Position numbers and translations under genes: made by a program. Shown piece after piece: positions 32,827-40,392 of a DNA stretch of 47,544 nucleotides. Numbering within the stretch: position 1 is the first letter of the stretch; each line of letters opens with the position of its first letter. The notes under the pieces are model-generated. The model was not told the origin of the DNA, made no database searches, and saw only the letters and a list, made by a program, of their open reading frames with translations. Source of the DNA: Paraburkholderia graminis C4D1M (GTDB taxonomy: Bacteria > Pseudomonadota > Gammaproteobacteria > Burkholderiales > Burkholderiaceae); assembly GCF_000172415.1 (NCBI RefSeq), contig NZ_ABLD01000033.1:1-47544 (forward strand). Direction: 5' to 3'.

Positions 32827-33768
32827 ATGAATGAGCCTTCCGATTTCCAGCTCAAAAGAATAGCGCTCAGTCACGGCGGCGGCCGCATGCCCGCAGTCGG
32901 ATTTGGCACGTTGATTGCCGATGCAGCCGTCGCGACAAGCGCCACGACCGCTGCGCTAAAAGTTGGATATCGGCACCTTGATTGTGCCGAGCGATACCGC
33001 AATGAACGCGAGGTGGGCGCGGCTTTACAGGCCGCGCTGTCGGCACGAGAGCTTTCGCGAGAAGACCTCTTCGTCACGACGAAACTGTGGAATTCCAATC
33101 ACCGGCCCGAGCGCGTCGAACCTGCGTTCAATGCGAGTCTGGACAGACTCGGGCTCGATTATTTGGACCTTTACCTGATTCATACGCCGTTCGCGTTTCA
33201 ACCTGGCGACGAGCAGGACCCGCGAGACGAGCATGGAGCCATTCTCTATGATCGCGGCGAGACCTTACTCGACACGTGGCGGGCCTTGGAAGATCTCGTC
33301 GACCGTAAAAGATGCAGGGCGATCGGCCTTTCCGACCTTGGTCTGAATGAGCTCGAGCCGCTGTATGAAGCTGCGCGAATCAAGCCGGCGGTCGTTCAGG
33401 TCGAGGCTCATCCTTATCTTCCGGAAAGAGAACTTCTGGAGTTCTGCCAAAAGAACGACATCGTCTTTCTGGCGTTTGCGCCATTGGGGCATGGCATAAG
33501 GCCCGGACCACTCGAAGATCCGGTTGTCTTGCGGATTGCCGAGCGAGTTGGAAAGACACCTGCGCAAGTGCTGATCGCATGGGCAGTGCAGCGCGGCACC
33601 GCTGTATTGACGACACCCAAGACTGACGCGCGTGCGCGCGAAAACTTCGACATTGCGCCGCTGCCCGATGACGCTTTCGACGCGATCAATGACATTCAGA
33701 CAAGGCAGCGCTTCAATGAAGTCGTGAAGACCGGCAATCCTGGGTTTATTCCGCGATCGCAGCTTTGA
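32827..33768 (+). CDS. Aldo/keto reductase
   Basis: A 313-residue TIM-barrel NADPH oxidoreductase. The catalytic tetrad is visible: Asp and Tyr in HLDCAERYRNEREVG, Lys in LFVTTKLWNSNH, and His in LDLYLIHTPF. The second-last strand has QVLIAWAVQRGTAVLTTPK. In the family these reduce aldehydes and ketones. An AGGAGG-type site (CTGGAGGTG) precedes the ATG. It starts 83 bases after the ArsR-like gene, so it is probably in the same operon, and would be well placed to reduce a diketone or hydroxyketone produced by the ThDP enzyme. That is inference; the substrate is not known. Confidence 0.93.
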   Translation: MNEPSDFQLKRIALSHGGGRMPAVGFGTLIADAAVATSATTAALKVGYRHLDCAERYRNEREVGAALQAALSARELSREDLFVTTKLWNSNHRPERVEPAFNASLDRLGLDYLDLYLIHTPFAFQPGDEQDPRDEHGAILYDRGETLLDTWRALEDLVDRKRCRAIGLSDLGLNELEPLYEAARIKPAVVQVEAHPYLPERELLEFCQKNDIVFLAFAPLGHGIRPGPLEDPVVLRIAERVGKTPAQVLIAWAVQRGTAVLTTPKTDARARENFDIAPLPDDAFDAINDIQTRQRFNEVVKTGNPGFIPRSQL

Positions 33769-33931
33769 TGCGTTGGCCGGGGTCATGGGTTCCGCTTTCC
33801 CCGGATACGAGTCCATCCGAACGTATTACATGAACACACGAGCGCACGATGCGCGATACCGTATCGGACGATGGCACCGCGCGGTGTTCGCGGCTACCGC
33901 CCTCGAGCGCGAGCTCGTCGCAATTCGTTTC

Positions 33932-34345
33932 TTAAACGCGCGGGTCGAAATCGAATTCGAGCCTGATGCCGCCGGGTTCATAAACCATCGCGTGCCGCTT
34001 TGGTCCTTGACCGAGGTCCTCAGGCGCGAATTCGGCCACCACGCCTGGCCATTCCGAAACGCGCGCAAATATCTCGTTTAATGCTTCTTCACTACCCACC
34101 TTCAATGCGAGATGGTGCAGGCCGACGTTGGTCTTGCGGTCGAACTCGACGCGCCGGTCCGCGTCGAGTACTTGCCAAAGCGTCAGCATCACGTGTCCAT
34201 CGGACACGAACGCCGCAGGGTAGCTCGGGCGCTCGCCGACGAGAGTCCAGCCGAGGCATTCGGTGAAGAACTCCACCGTGAGCTTGAGGTCTCGAACCGT
34301 CAGACCGATATGGTCTATTCCGCGGGTTAGGGGTTTGCCTTCCAC
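33932..34345 (-). CDS. VOC superfamily (glyoxalase/bleomycin-resistance-type) protein
   Basis: About 137 residues with the paired beta-alpha-beta-beta-beta halves of the vicinal-oxygen-chelate fold. GIDHIGLTVRDLKLTVEFFT opens the domain with metal-ligand His, VGLHHLALKVGSEEALNEIF is the second half, and it ends MVYEPGGIRLEFDF with the Glu ligand. The GTG at 34345 is preferred because AAGGAG lies eight bases upstream and the protein then begins MEGKPLTRGIDH, the usual family start. An ATG at 34387 in frame would add 14 residues and has no comparable ribosome-binding site. It ends a minus-strand pair with the exported crotonase-like gene. Confidence 0.85.
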   Translation of the reverse strand: MEGKPLTRGIDHIGLTVRDLKLTVEFFTECLGWTLVGERPSYPAAFVSDGHVMLTLWQVLDADRRVEFDRKTNVGLHHLALKVGSEEALNEIFARVSEWPGVVAEFAPEDLGQGPKRHAMVYEPGGIRLEFDFDPRV

Positions 34346-34392
34346 TGCCACTTCTCCTTTATTAATGAACCGGTCGCATTGCGCCATTATGC

Positions 34393-35349
34393 CTACTTGC
34401 CACCCCGACTTACTTCGCCCGTATATCGATCCAGATGGATCTCCACGTCGGGCTTTTTCTGCAGCCCGAGTTCCATCAGCTTGCCGATATCGTGCTGTGC
34501 CTGCGGACGCTGTACGGAAGTAATGAAGGCGTCCCATTGTGGGCCGAGCTCGCTATCGGGCGGGAGAGTGGCAATGTTGACGAAATGCTTGATTTCCCCA
34601 ATGGTTTGCTTGTCGAACGAGGCAATGCGCCGGGCCAGGGTGTCCACAAACTTATCCAGCTCGGCATCCGGCAGCGAGCGGTTGACATAGCCATATCGCT
34701 CCGCAAGTTCGCCGTTGATGTCGCTGCCGCTCAGCAGGATTTCAAGCGCACGGCCCCGTCCCATCAGGCGGGGAAGACGCGACATCGGTCCGCCACCCGG
34801 ATCGAACCCGGCGCCCACTTCGAATTGCGAAAGCACGGCTTTTTCGCGGCTGGCAAAGCGCATGTCGGATGCAAGCGACAACTCACTGCCAACGCCGGTA
34901 GCCCGGCCCCGGATCGATACGATCGACACGACAGAAGAGCGGCTCAGGCGACTCAACATATCGGGCAATGGCGGCATACCGGTGGGTCCGGGCGGCATGC
35001 TCGTAGTCGCTTCGAGCGGGGGCACGAAATCATAGTGAGTCAGGAAAAAACCAGGTACGGCGCTGTCGAACACCACGACCTTTAGTTCGGGATCGTTTTC
35101 TATCTGCGTGATGACGCTGTTCAACTGAGGTATGGATTCGGGGCCGAAGATATTGAACGGCGGATGATCGATCGTGACACGCCAGTATTGCGGCGTTACG
35201 CGTTTGATGCCGAACTCCGGCTTTGCGCCCGCTTCCAGTTGCACCGCCTGCTTCGCGGCAGCGCCGCTTTGATTCTCTTGTGCGATCGCGCTGCTATTGA
35301 AAAACAGTGGGCTTGCGATCAATGCCACCACAAATTGAGTCGGGTTCAT
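34393..35349 (-). CDS. Exported crotonase-fold (enoyl-CoA hydratase-like) protein
   Basis: A 318-residue protein starting MNPTQFVVALIASPLFFNSS, a typical Sec signal peptide cleaved near SAIAQ. It then follows the enoyl-CoA hydratase/isomerase fold: WRVTIDHPPFNIFGPESIPQ, VVVFDSAVPGFFLTHYDF, IRGRATGVGSELSLASDMRF, LSQFEVGAGFDPGGG and SGSDINGELAERYGYVNRSL. Most crotonases are cytoplasmic because CoA is, so export is odd; the enzyme may act on a non-CoA ester or have lost that chemistry. The ATG at 35349 follows an AAGGAA ribosome-binding site. It is divergent from a Tat-exported epoxide hydrolase, which suggests a periplasmic or extracytoplasmic pathway. Confidence 0.88.
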   Translation of the reverse strand: MNPTQFVVALIASPLFFNSSAIAQENQSGAAAKQAVQLEAGAKPEFGIKRVTPQYWRVTIDHPPFNIFGPESIPQLNSVITQIENDPELKVVVFDSAVPGFFLTHYDFVPPLEATTSMPPGPTGMPPLPDMLSRLSRSSVVSIVSIRGRATGVGSELSLASDMRFASREKAVLSQFEVGAGFDPGGGPMSRLPRLMGRGRALEILLSGSDINGELAERYGYVNRSLPDAELDKFVDTLARRIASFDKQTIGEIKHFVNIATLPPDSELGPQWDAFITSVQRPQAQHDIGKLMELGLQKKPDVEIHLDRYTGEVSRGGK

Positions 35350-35733
35350 GTTTGCTTCCTTTTGGTCCTGAGAAGATTCGCGGGACAAAAAGCGTGCGGC
35401 GCATCCGGTCCACCCAGGTAGTCTAGTCGCGGCCTTGTGCAAGACCAATGAGCGTGACGCCATCGCTCGATCAATAGTCTTGATACCGTATTGAGCGACG
35501 CGAAAAAACGGCTGGCGTATCCGGCTGCGTTGCCGTCGCATGACATCTCACACGGTGCTTTACGCGCATCGTATGTATCGCTGCGGCCACGCTGATTGCA
35601 GTGGAAAAAGATCTATTCGCGGCCGACACAACTGTTGTTCTAACGCGGCCGTTTACCCGCAAGGCTTGTTTGCCCACAATCGCTACCACCACTGCGACGT
35701 GCGGCGTCGCACTTATTGCCAACAGGAGTCTGT
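35350..35733. other. Divergent promoter region between exported crotonase and epoxide hydrolase
   Basis: Three hundred and eighty-four bases without a gene. It contains a perfect 5-base inverted repeat (35470-35484) and otherwise nothing I can name. Short open frames in it have no family features. Confidence 0.45.
35470..35484. promoter_or_regulatory. Candidate operator dyad in the divergent region
   Basis: ATCAA and TTGAT arms are separated by five bases (TAGTC). It is roughly central between the two divergent starts, where a shared regulator might bind. It is the everted form of an FNR box and so is not read as one. Confidence 0.3.
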
Positions 35734-37059
35734 ATGGCCGACGATATCTTTCCCGAGACCGCATCGCGCCGTCGCTTTATCGGCGTGGCGGCGTCGGCCG
35801 CTGTTGCTGGTTCATTAAGCCGACTGGCGTTTGCAGAACCGAATCGATCGATCATTGACGCATCGCCGTCAGGCGGCGCCGACAAATCGGCTATTCGGCC
35901 ACTCCGTGTGCACGCGCCGGAATCAAAAGTTATGGATTTGAAGAGGCGGATAAAGGCGACCCGCTGGCCTGAGCGCGAAACCGCGAAGGATGCGTCTCAA
36001 GGCGTCCAACTCGCAACCATGCAAAAGCTCGCCCGTTGCTGGGTGACGGACTACAACTGGCGCGACGTCGAAGCGAGGCTGAACTCGCTGCCGCAATTCG
36101 TCACCGAGATTGACGGCGTCGACATTCACTTCATCCACGTTCGCTCGAAGAACGCCAATGCGTTACCGGTCATCATCACGCACGGGTGGCCTGGCTCGAT
36201 CATCGAGCAATTGAAGATTATTGGCCCGCTGACGAACCCAACGGCGTACGGCGGCACTGCGTCCGATGCATTCGATGTCGTGATTCCGTCGCTCCCTGGC
36301 TACGGCTTCTCGGGGAAGCCGACCGAGGAGGGCTGGGACCCCGTTCGCATCGCACGCGCATGGGTCGTACTGATGCAGCGGCTCGGCTACACGCGGTACG
36401 TCGCGCAAGGCGGCGATTGGGGCAATGCGGTGACGGAGCAAATGGCTTTGCTGACACCGCCGGAACTGCTCGGCATTCACACCAACATGCCGGCGACGGT
36501 GCCCGACGACATCGCGCGGGCGCTCAAGTTCGGAGAGCCGGCGCCGGCGTCTCTGTCAGCCGACGAGAAGCACGCGTTCGATCAGCTCGACTATTTCTAC
36601 AAGCACGGCCTCGGCTACGCATTGGAAATGGCAAACCGCCCGCAGACGCTGTATGGCATCGAAGATTCGCCGCTCGGCCTCGCCGCGTGGATGATCGACC
36701 ACGACGCCGCCAGCCAGGCACTGATCGCGCGAGTATTTGACGGTCAGTCCGAAGGGATCACACGCAACGACGTGCTCGATAACGTGACGCTCTATTGGTT
36801 CACGGGCACGGCAATTTCATCGGCGCGCCTGTATGAGGAAAACAAGCTGAACTTCTTTGCGCCGAAGCACGTTGCTATTCCGGTTGCCGTGAGCGTCTTT
36901 CCGGATGAGATCTACGCTGCGCCGCAAAGCTGGACAGCGAAAGCATATCCACAGTTGATCCACTACAACCGCCTTCCGAAAGGCGGCCACTTTGCGGCGT
37001 GGGAACAACCGCAAGTTTTCTCGGAAGAGCTGCGCGTGAGCTTTCGGTCTCTGCGTTGA
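35734..37059 (+). CDS. Tat-exported epoxide hydrolase (EHN + alpha/beta hydrolase)
   Basis: A 441-residue protein. Its N-terminus carries a twin-arginine signal (ETASRRRFIGVAASAAVAGS), so it is folded before export. The mature part is an epoxide hydrolase with the N-terminal EHN lid domain (VMDLKRRIKATRWPERETAK; ARCWVTDYNWRDVEARLNSL) and an alpha/beta-hydrolase core. HGWPGSIIEQ is the oxyanion motif, GGDWG the nucleophile elbow with Asp, and KGGHFAAWEQP the catalytic His. A clear AGGAG precedes the ATG at 35734; the upstream in-frame ATG at 35716 is less likely. It converts epoxides to diols and lies divergent from the exported crotonase-like gene. Confidence 0.93.
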   Translation: MADDIFPETASRRRFIGVAASAAVAGSLSRLAFAEPNRSIIDASPSGGADKSAIRPLRVHAPESKVMDLKRRIKATRWPERETAKDASQGVQLATMQKLARCWVTDYNWRDVEARLNSLPQFVTEIDGVDIHFIHVRSKNANALPVIITHGWPGSIIEQLKIIGPLTNPTAYGGTASDAFDVVIPSLPGYGFSGKPTEEGWDPVRIARAWVVLMQRLGYTRYVAQGGDWGNAVTEQMALLTPPELLGIHTNMPATVPDDIARALKFGEPAPASLSADEKHAFDQLDYFYKHGLGYALEMANRPQTLYGIEDSPLGLAAWMIDHDAASQALIARVFDGQSEGITRNDVLDNVTLYWFTGTAISSARLYEENKLNFFAPKHVAIPVAVSVFPDEIYAAPQSWTAKAYPQLIHYNRLPKGGHFAAWEQPQVFSEELRVSFRSLR

Positions 37060-37168
37060 CCGCACAGATACGGCGGGTAGAAGCGCAATGCGGGTGACGT
37101 CATGTAATCAGGATTGCCCGCGACTGACTATCCATCGTTCATGATTTACTTACCGGCAGGAGCCCGAC

Positions 37169-37528
37169 ATGCAAACCCGAGTACTGATCTTCACCATGAC
37201 GGCCGTGGCCGCTTTTACGATGGCTTTGCCTGGCGGCATACCGAGTACTTCGGCTGCGGATTCGTCGTCCCTCAGCACGGACGCTCCGAGCAAGAAGCAG
37301 CTTCGAGCCGACAATCGCGCTTTGAGTCATGCCGTGCGCAAGTCGCTCACGAAAGTGAAAGGGCTGGACTCCTCGCACATTAACGTGCTGGCGCACGGCG
37401 GCGTCATCACGCTTGCGGGAACTGCGCCCGATGAGGCGCAAATCCAGTCGGCCGGAACAGCAGCGGAAAACGTAGGAGGCGTTCATCGCGTGGACAACCG
37501 GCTCACGGTCTACGAGCCCGGAAATTGA
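37169..37528 (+). CDS. BON-domain exported protein
   Basis: A 119-residue protein with a Sec signal peptide (MQTRVLIFTMTAVAAFTMAL, cleavage probably near ASA or SAADS). One BON domain runs from about residue 48: DNRALSHAVRKSLTKVKGLD then HINVLAHGGVITLAGTAPDE and VGGVHRVDNRLTVYE. BON domains bind phospholipid or help outer-membrane stability under stress (OsmY-like). A GGCAGGAG ribosome-binding site precedes the ATG. It begins a group of stress-type genes: a universal stress protein follows 56 bases on. Confidence 0.9.
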   Translation: MQTRVLIFTMTAVAAFTMALPGGIPSTSAADSSSLSTDAPSKKQLRADNRALSHAVRKSLTKVKGLDSSHINVLAHGGVITLAGTAPDEAQIQSAGTAAENVGGVHRVDNRLTVYEPGN

Positions 37529-37584
37529 CTTCGTGTGGCGACGGAGCCCGCGTGTGAATCTGATCTTCGATGGGTAGGCTCACC

Positions 37585-38049
37585 ATGTTCAATATCCTTC
37601 TGGTGCCGCTGGACGGCACGCTTCAAAGTGCGAATGTCATCGACCTGGTGCGGCGCGTCGCGTCGCCGGGGCGCGCGACCGTACATCTTCTCTGTGTTAT
37701 CGATCCTTCTTATGCACTGCCTCCCGGCAGCGAAAGCGGGATCGCGCCCGACGGCCTGACCTATCCGCCCGCAAGCGCGCAGACATCTTTCGCGCGATCC
37801 GTCCTCGCCACAGCAGCCGGGCAGCTTGCCGGCCACAATCTGATCGTGGAGCAGCACCTTCGCGCGGGAAATCCTCCGGCCGATGTGATCATCGAACAAG
37901 CCGGGCTGCTGGCCGCCGAGGTCATCGTGATGGGGCACCACCATCTGTCACGGCTGCGCCGCTGGGCTAATCCGTCGATCAGCGGAGAAGTGATCGACCG
38001 GTCGCCCTGTCCAGTACTGATCGAAACACGGGACAAAGGGCTGACGTGA
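37585..38049 (+). CDS. Universal stress protein (UspA family)
   Basis: A 154-residue UspA-fold protein: MFNILLVPLDGTLQSANVID (the opening strand and helix with the conserved Asp), VHLLCVIDPSYALPPG, and VIVMGHHHLSRLRRWANPSI ending SGEVIDRSPCPVLIE. The usual Gly-x2-Gly-x9-Gly-Ser/Thr nucleotide loop is only partly kept (GHHHLSRLRRW), so ATP binding is doubtful. The start at 37585 gives the canonical length and N-terminus. It follows the BON gene on the same strand and converges on the receiver-only regulator gene. UspA proteins accumulate under starvation or low oxygen. Confidence 0.93.
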   Translation: MFNILLVPLDGTLQSANVIDLVRRVASPGRATVHLLCVIDPSYALPPGSESGIAPDGLTYPPASAQTSFARSVLATAAGQLAGHNLIVEQHLRAGNPPADVIIEQAGLLAAEVIVMGHHHLSRLRRWANPSISGEVIDRSPCPVLIETRDKGLT

Positions 38050-38072
38050 TGATGGCGGCGACAAAAACAAGG

Positions 38073-38450
38073 TTACGTCTGTAGTATTTCACCAATCAGC
38101 GCGAGTAGCCGCACGCCGTCCACTGGCTTCGAGAAGAAACCGGCGGCTCGGCTCGCTTGCGCTTTTTCGAATAACTGTTGAGTCGCGTAAGCCGTAATAA
38201 AAATGACGGGGCTTGGACGTTGCCATAGTTTGATCGACTCAAGAAGCGCAAAGCCGTCCATGCCGGGCATGTGAATATCGGCGATAACCAGATTCGGCTG
38301 CGACCGCGACGCATCGACCAGAAGATGGTTGGCGGACTCGTAAACAATAGCGTGCCAGTTCGCCGAACGAAGCAGATTGGATATCGCCATCCGGATGGAT
38401 TCGTCGTCGTCCACCACTGCAATAGTTGCAGGAGAGCGCTTTGATTTCAT
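38073..38450 (-). CDS. Receiver-only response regulator
   Basis: A 125-residue CheY-like receiver with no output domain. The acidic pocket is VVDDDE, the phosphoacceptor Asp is in LVIADIHMPGMDG, the switch Thr in VIFITAYAT, and the conserved Lys in FFSKPVDG. It probably acts as a phosphate relay or by binding another protein. I start it at 38450 (MKSKRSPATI) because the family begins just before the VVDDD strand; an in-frame ATG at 38486 would add 12 residues. The receiver is closest in style to FixJ, whose gene lies on the same strand upstream. The cognate kinase is not adjacent. Confidence 0.88.
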   Translation of the reverse strand: MKSKRSPATIAVVDDDESIRMAISNLLRSANWHAIVYESANHLLVDASRSQPNLVIADIHMPGMDGFALLESIKLWQRPSPVIFITAYATQQLFEKAQASRAAGFFSKPVDGVRLLALIGEILQT

Positions 38451-38642
38451 CAGGAATCCACAGAGCACGGACACGGATTCGAACAAGCTGATTCTTCTTG
38501 CAACTTACAGGCCAACGGGCGAAGCAGCAATAAGACGTTCGAATGATCCGGATGACAGTGTGTATTAGCCTGAGCGCATTCGTCGTGATTGAGGAAGAGG
38601 TAAGGGCAGTGCGATAGGCCCGGCCGGTTTGTCGAGCCGCTC

Positions 38643-39290
38643 CTAGTGCAGAGGCGCCACTTGCTGTAGCTTCCTCACGACGTCAGGCACTGAGCGTGCA
38701 TTCAGCTTGTGCATCGCTTGCGCGCGATGGATCTTGACTGTCACTTCGCTCAGAGAAAGCTGGCCCGCGATCTGCTTGTTCAGCAGTCCATCGGCGACCA
38801 GTTTGATGACTTGCCGCTCGCGCGCAGTCAGCGATTCGTACGTTTGACGGATGCCCGCAACGATCTTCGCCTGACGCTTTAGTTCTCCATCGCGCTTCAG
38901 CGCTGCGGCGATCGTATCGATCAGGTCCTGATCCTTGAACGGCTTTGTCATGAAGTCAAAAGCGCCTGCCTTCATCGCCTTCACGGACATTTCGATGTCG
39001 CCGTGCCCGGTCAGAAAAATAACCGGAAACGGGACGCTCTCCCGGAATGGATGCTGTTGCAGCGTGAGGCCGCTCGTGCCTCGCAGCCGAACGTCGAGAA
39101 TGAGGCAACTGGGAACGTCGGGCATTTCCGCGGCCAGAAAGTCGTCCGCCGATTCGAACGCCAGTACCTTGATGCCGACGGAAGTGAGCAGAGAAGTCAG
39201 TGCGCCCCGAATAGATTCATCGTCGTCGACCACATAAACAAGCGAGTCCGACAATGATTCCCTTGCACCCATCGCATTGTCATGTTTCAT
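38643..39290 (-). CDS. FixJ-type response regulator (receiver + LuxR HTH)
   Basis: About 215 residues. The receiver has YVVDDDESIRGALTSLLTSV, Asp in SCLILDVRLRGTSGL, and Lys in FDFMTKPFKDQDL. A C-terminal LuxR helix-turn-helix follows: SLTARERQVIKLVADGLLNK then QIAGQLSLSEVTVKIHRAQA. FixJ-type regulators control hypoxia, aromatic or stress regulons. Start choice is uncertain: 39290 (MKHDNAMG) or 39317, neither with a strong ribosome-binding site. No FixL-like kinase is adjacent. The gene precedes the receiver-only gene on the same strand and is divergent from a DJ-1-type amidotransferase gene. Confidence 0.92.
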   Translation of the reverse strand: MKHDNAMGARESLSDSLVYVVDDDESIRGALTSLLTSVGIKVLAFESADDFLAAEMPDVPSCLILDVRLRGTSGLTLQQHPFRESVPFPVIFLTGHGDIEMSVKAMKAGAFDFMTKPFKDQDLIDTIAAALKRDGELKRQAKIVAGIRQTYESLTARERQVIKLVADGLLNKQIAGQLSLSEVTVKIHRAQAMHKLNARSVPDVVRKLQQVAPLH

Positions 39291-39441
39291 CGCTTGCTCA
39301 TCCAGAACTGGTTGCATTAAGCCGACGCGGATACGTTCGTATAGTAAGCAACCGTCCCGCTTATCGCCAGATTTTTGTAGACGGTTTTGCATATTGGCAC
39401 TTGAGCCACTTCAGTCGGGCGCTGAAGACGAAGTACTGGTC

Positions 39442-39457
39442 CTGTGCAACCGCACAG
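39442..39457. promoter_or_regulatory. Candidate operator upstream of the amidotransferase-like gene
   Basis: CTGTGC and GCACAG arms are separated by AACC, extended by a near match (GGT and ACC) outside. Two TACGTA copies follow at 39471-39476 and 39521-39526. All lie in the roughly 300-base divergent gap between the FixJ-type gene and the amidotransferase-like gene, which otherwise holds no gene. These could be response-regulator sites. Confidence 0.35.
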
Positions 39458-39614
39458 ACCGGGAACGCCATACGTAGGTATTGATTGAACAATCGAACGG
39501 CGGCCGCCCGACATGCGTTGTACGTATGGTGTGCCGCCGCGATTGGGCGTAGCGTTACCGGTGTCCGCCCAGCCGTCGCACAGGCATGTCCTCGCAATCA
39601 ACCGGAGACTGACA

Positions 39615-40292
39615 ATGAAGGTTTTGATGGTTTTGACTTCGCACAACGTGCTTGGAAACACCGGCAAGCCGACTGGTTTCTGGCTCGAAGAGTTCACGGC
39701 TCCGTACTATGCGTTCGTGGATGCCGACGTAGAGGTCACCGTGGCTTCCGTCAAAGGCGGCCAGCCGCCGATCGACCCCAAAAGCGACGAGCCCGGCAAC
39801 CAGACAGATTCCATGGAGCGCTTCAAGAAAGACGCTGCCACCCAGGCAATTCTCGCCAACACCGTCAAGCTGTCCGAAGTAAGCTCCGACGGCTACGATT
39901 CGGTCTTCTATCCGGGCGGGCACGGCCCGCTGTGGGACCTGGTGGAAGACAGAAACTCGATCGCCTTGATCGAGGCGTTCTATAACGCCGGCAAGCCGGT
40001 CGCCGCCGTCTGTCACGCGCCGGCCGTATTGAACAACGTCACGTATCAGGGGCAGCCCATCGTCAAGGGAAAGCGCGTCACGGGCTTTACCAATAGCGAA
40101 GAAGAGGCCGTGCAGCTTACCGCGGTCGTACCGTTCCTGGTCGAGGACGAGCTGAAGCGTCTGGGCGGCCTGTTTGAAAAAGGCCCGGACTGGTCGGTAT
40201 ATACGATCGTAGACGGGCGGCTGATCACAGGCCAGAATCCGGCTTCGTCTGGCCCGGCTGCCAGAGAACTGATCAAGCTCCTGCGGGCCTAG
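39615..40292 (+). CDS. DJ-1/PfpI-type class I glutamine-amidotransferase-like protein (Hsp31-like)
   Basis: A 225-residue protein with the DJ-1/PfpI superfamily nucleophile elbow AVCHAPAVL (Cys followed by His, Ala, Pro) and an upstream Glu in GFWLEEFTAPY. The core strand is SVFYPGGHGPLWDL. It matches Hsp31/YhbO-like chaperones and glyoxalase-III-type enzymes that protect against reactive aldehydes and misfolding, not GATase catalysis proper. A GGAG lies upstream of the ATG at 39615; the frame stays open farther upstream but that part is unconserved. It belongs to the stress-type group and precedes the CNB/reductase fusion by 100 bases. Confidence 0.93.
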   Translation: MKVLMVLTSHNVLGNTGKPTGFWLEEFTAPYYAFVDADVEVTVASVKGGQPPIDPKSDEPGNQTDSMERFKKDAATQAILANTVKLSEVSSDGYDSVFYPGGHGPLWDLVEDRNSIALIEAFYNAGKPVAAVCHAPAVLNNVTYQGQPIVKGKRVTGFTNSEEEAVQLTAVVPFLVEDELKRLGGLFEKGPDWSVYTIVDGRLITGQNPASSGPAARELIKLLRA

Positions 40293-40392
40293 CGAGTGCA
40301 GGGCGTGATTTGCCCGCGCTGCCGCCTGCCTGCCGCGACGGCGCGCAGCCTCGCCACGCGGGTGCCAGCCGGCCGGTCAAGGAGGTTCGGCA

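Noticed and set aside
39481..39497. An FNR-like box (TTGAT...) upstream of the amidotransferase-like gene.
   Set aside because: The second half does not read ATCAA at the right spacing.
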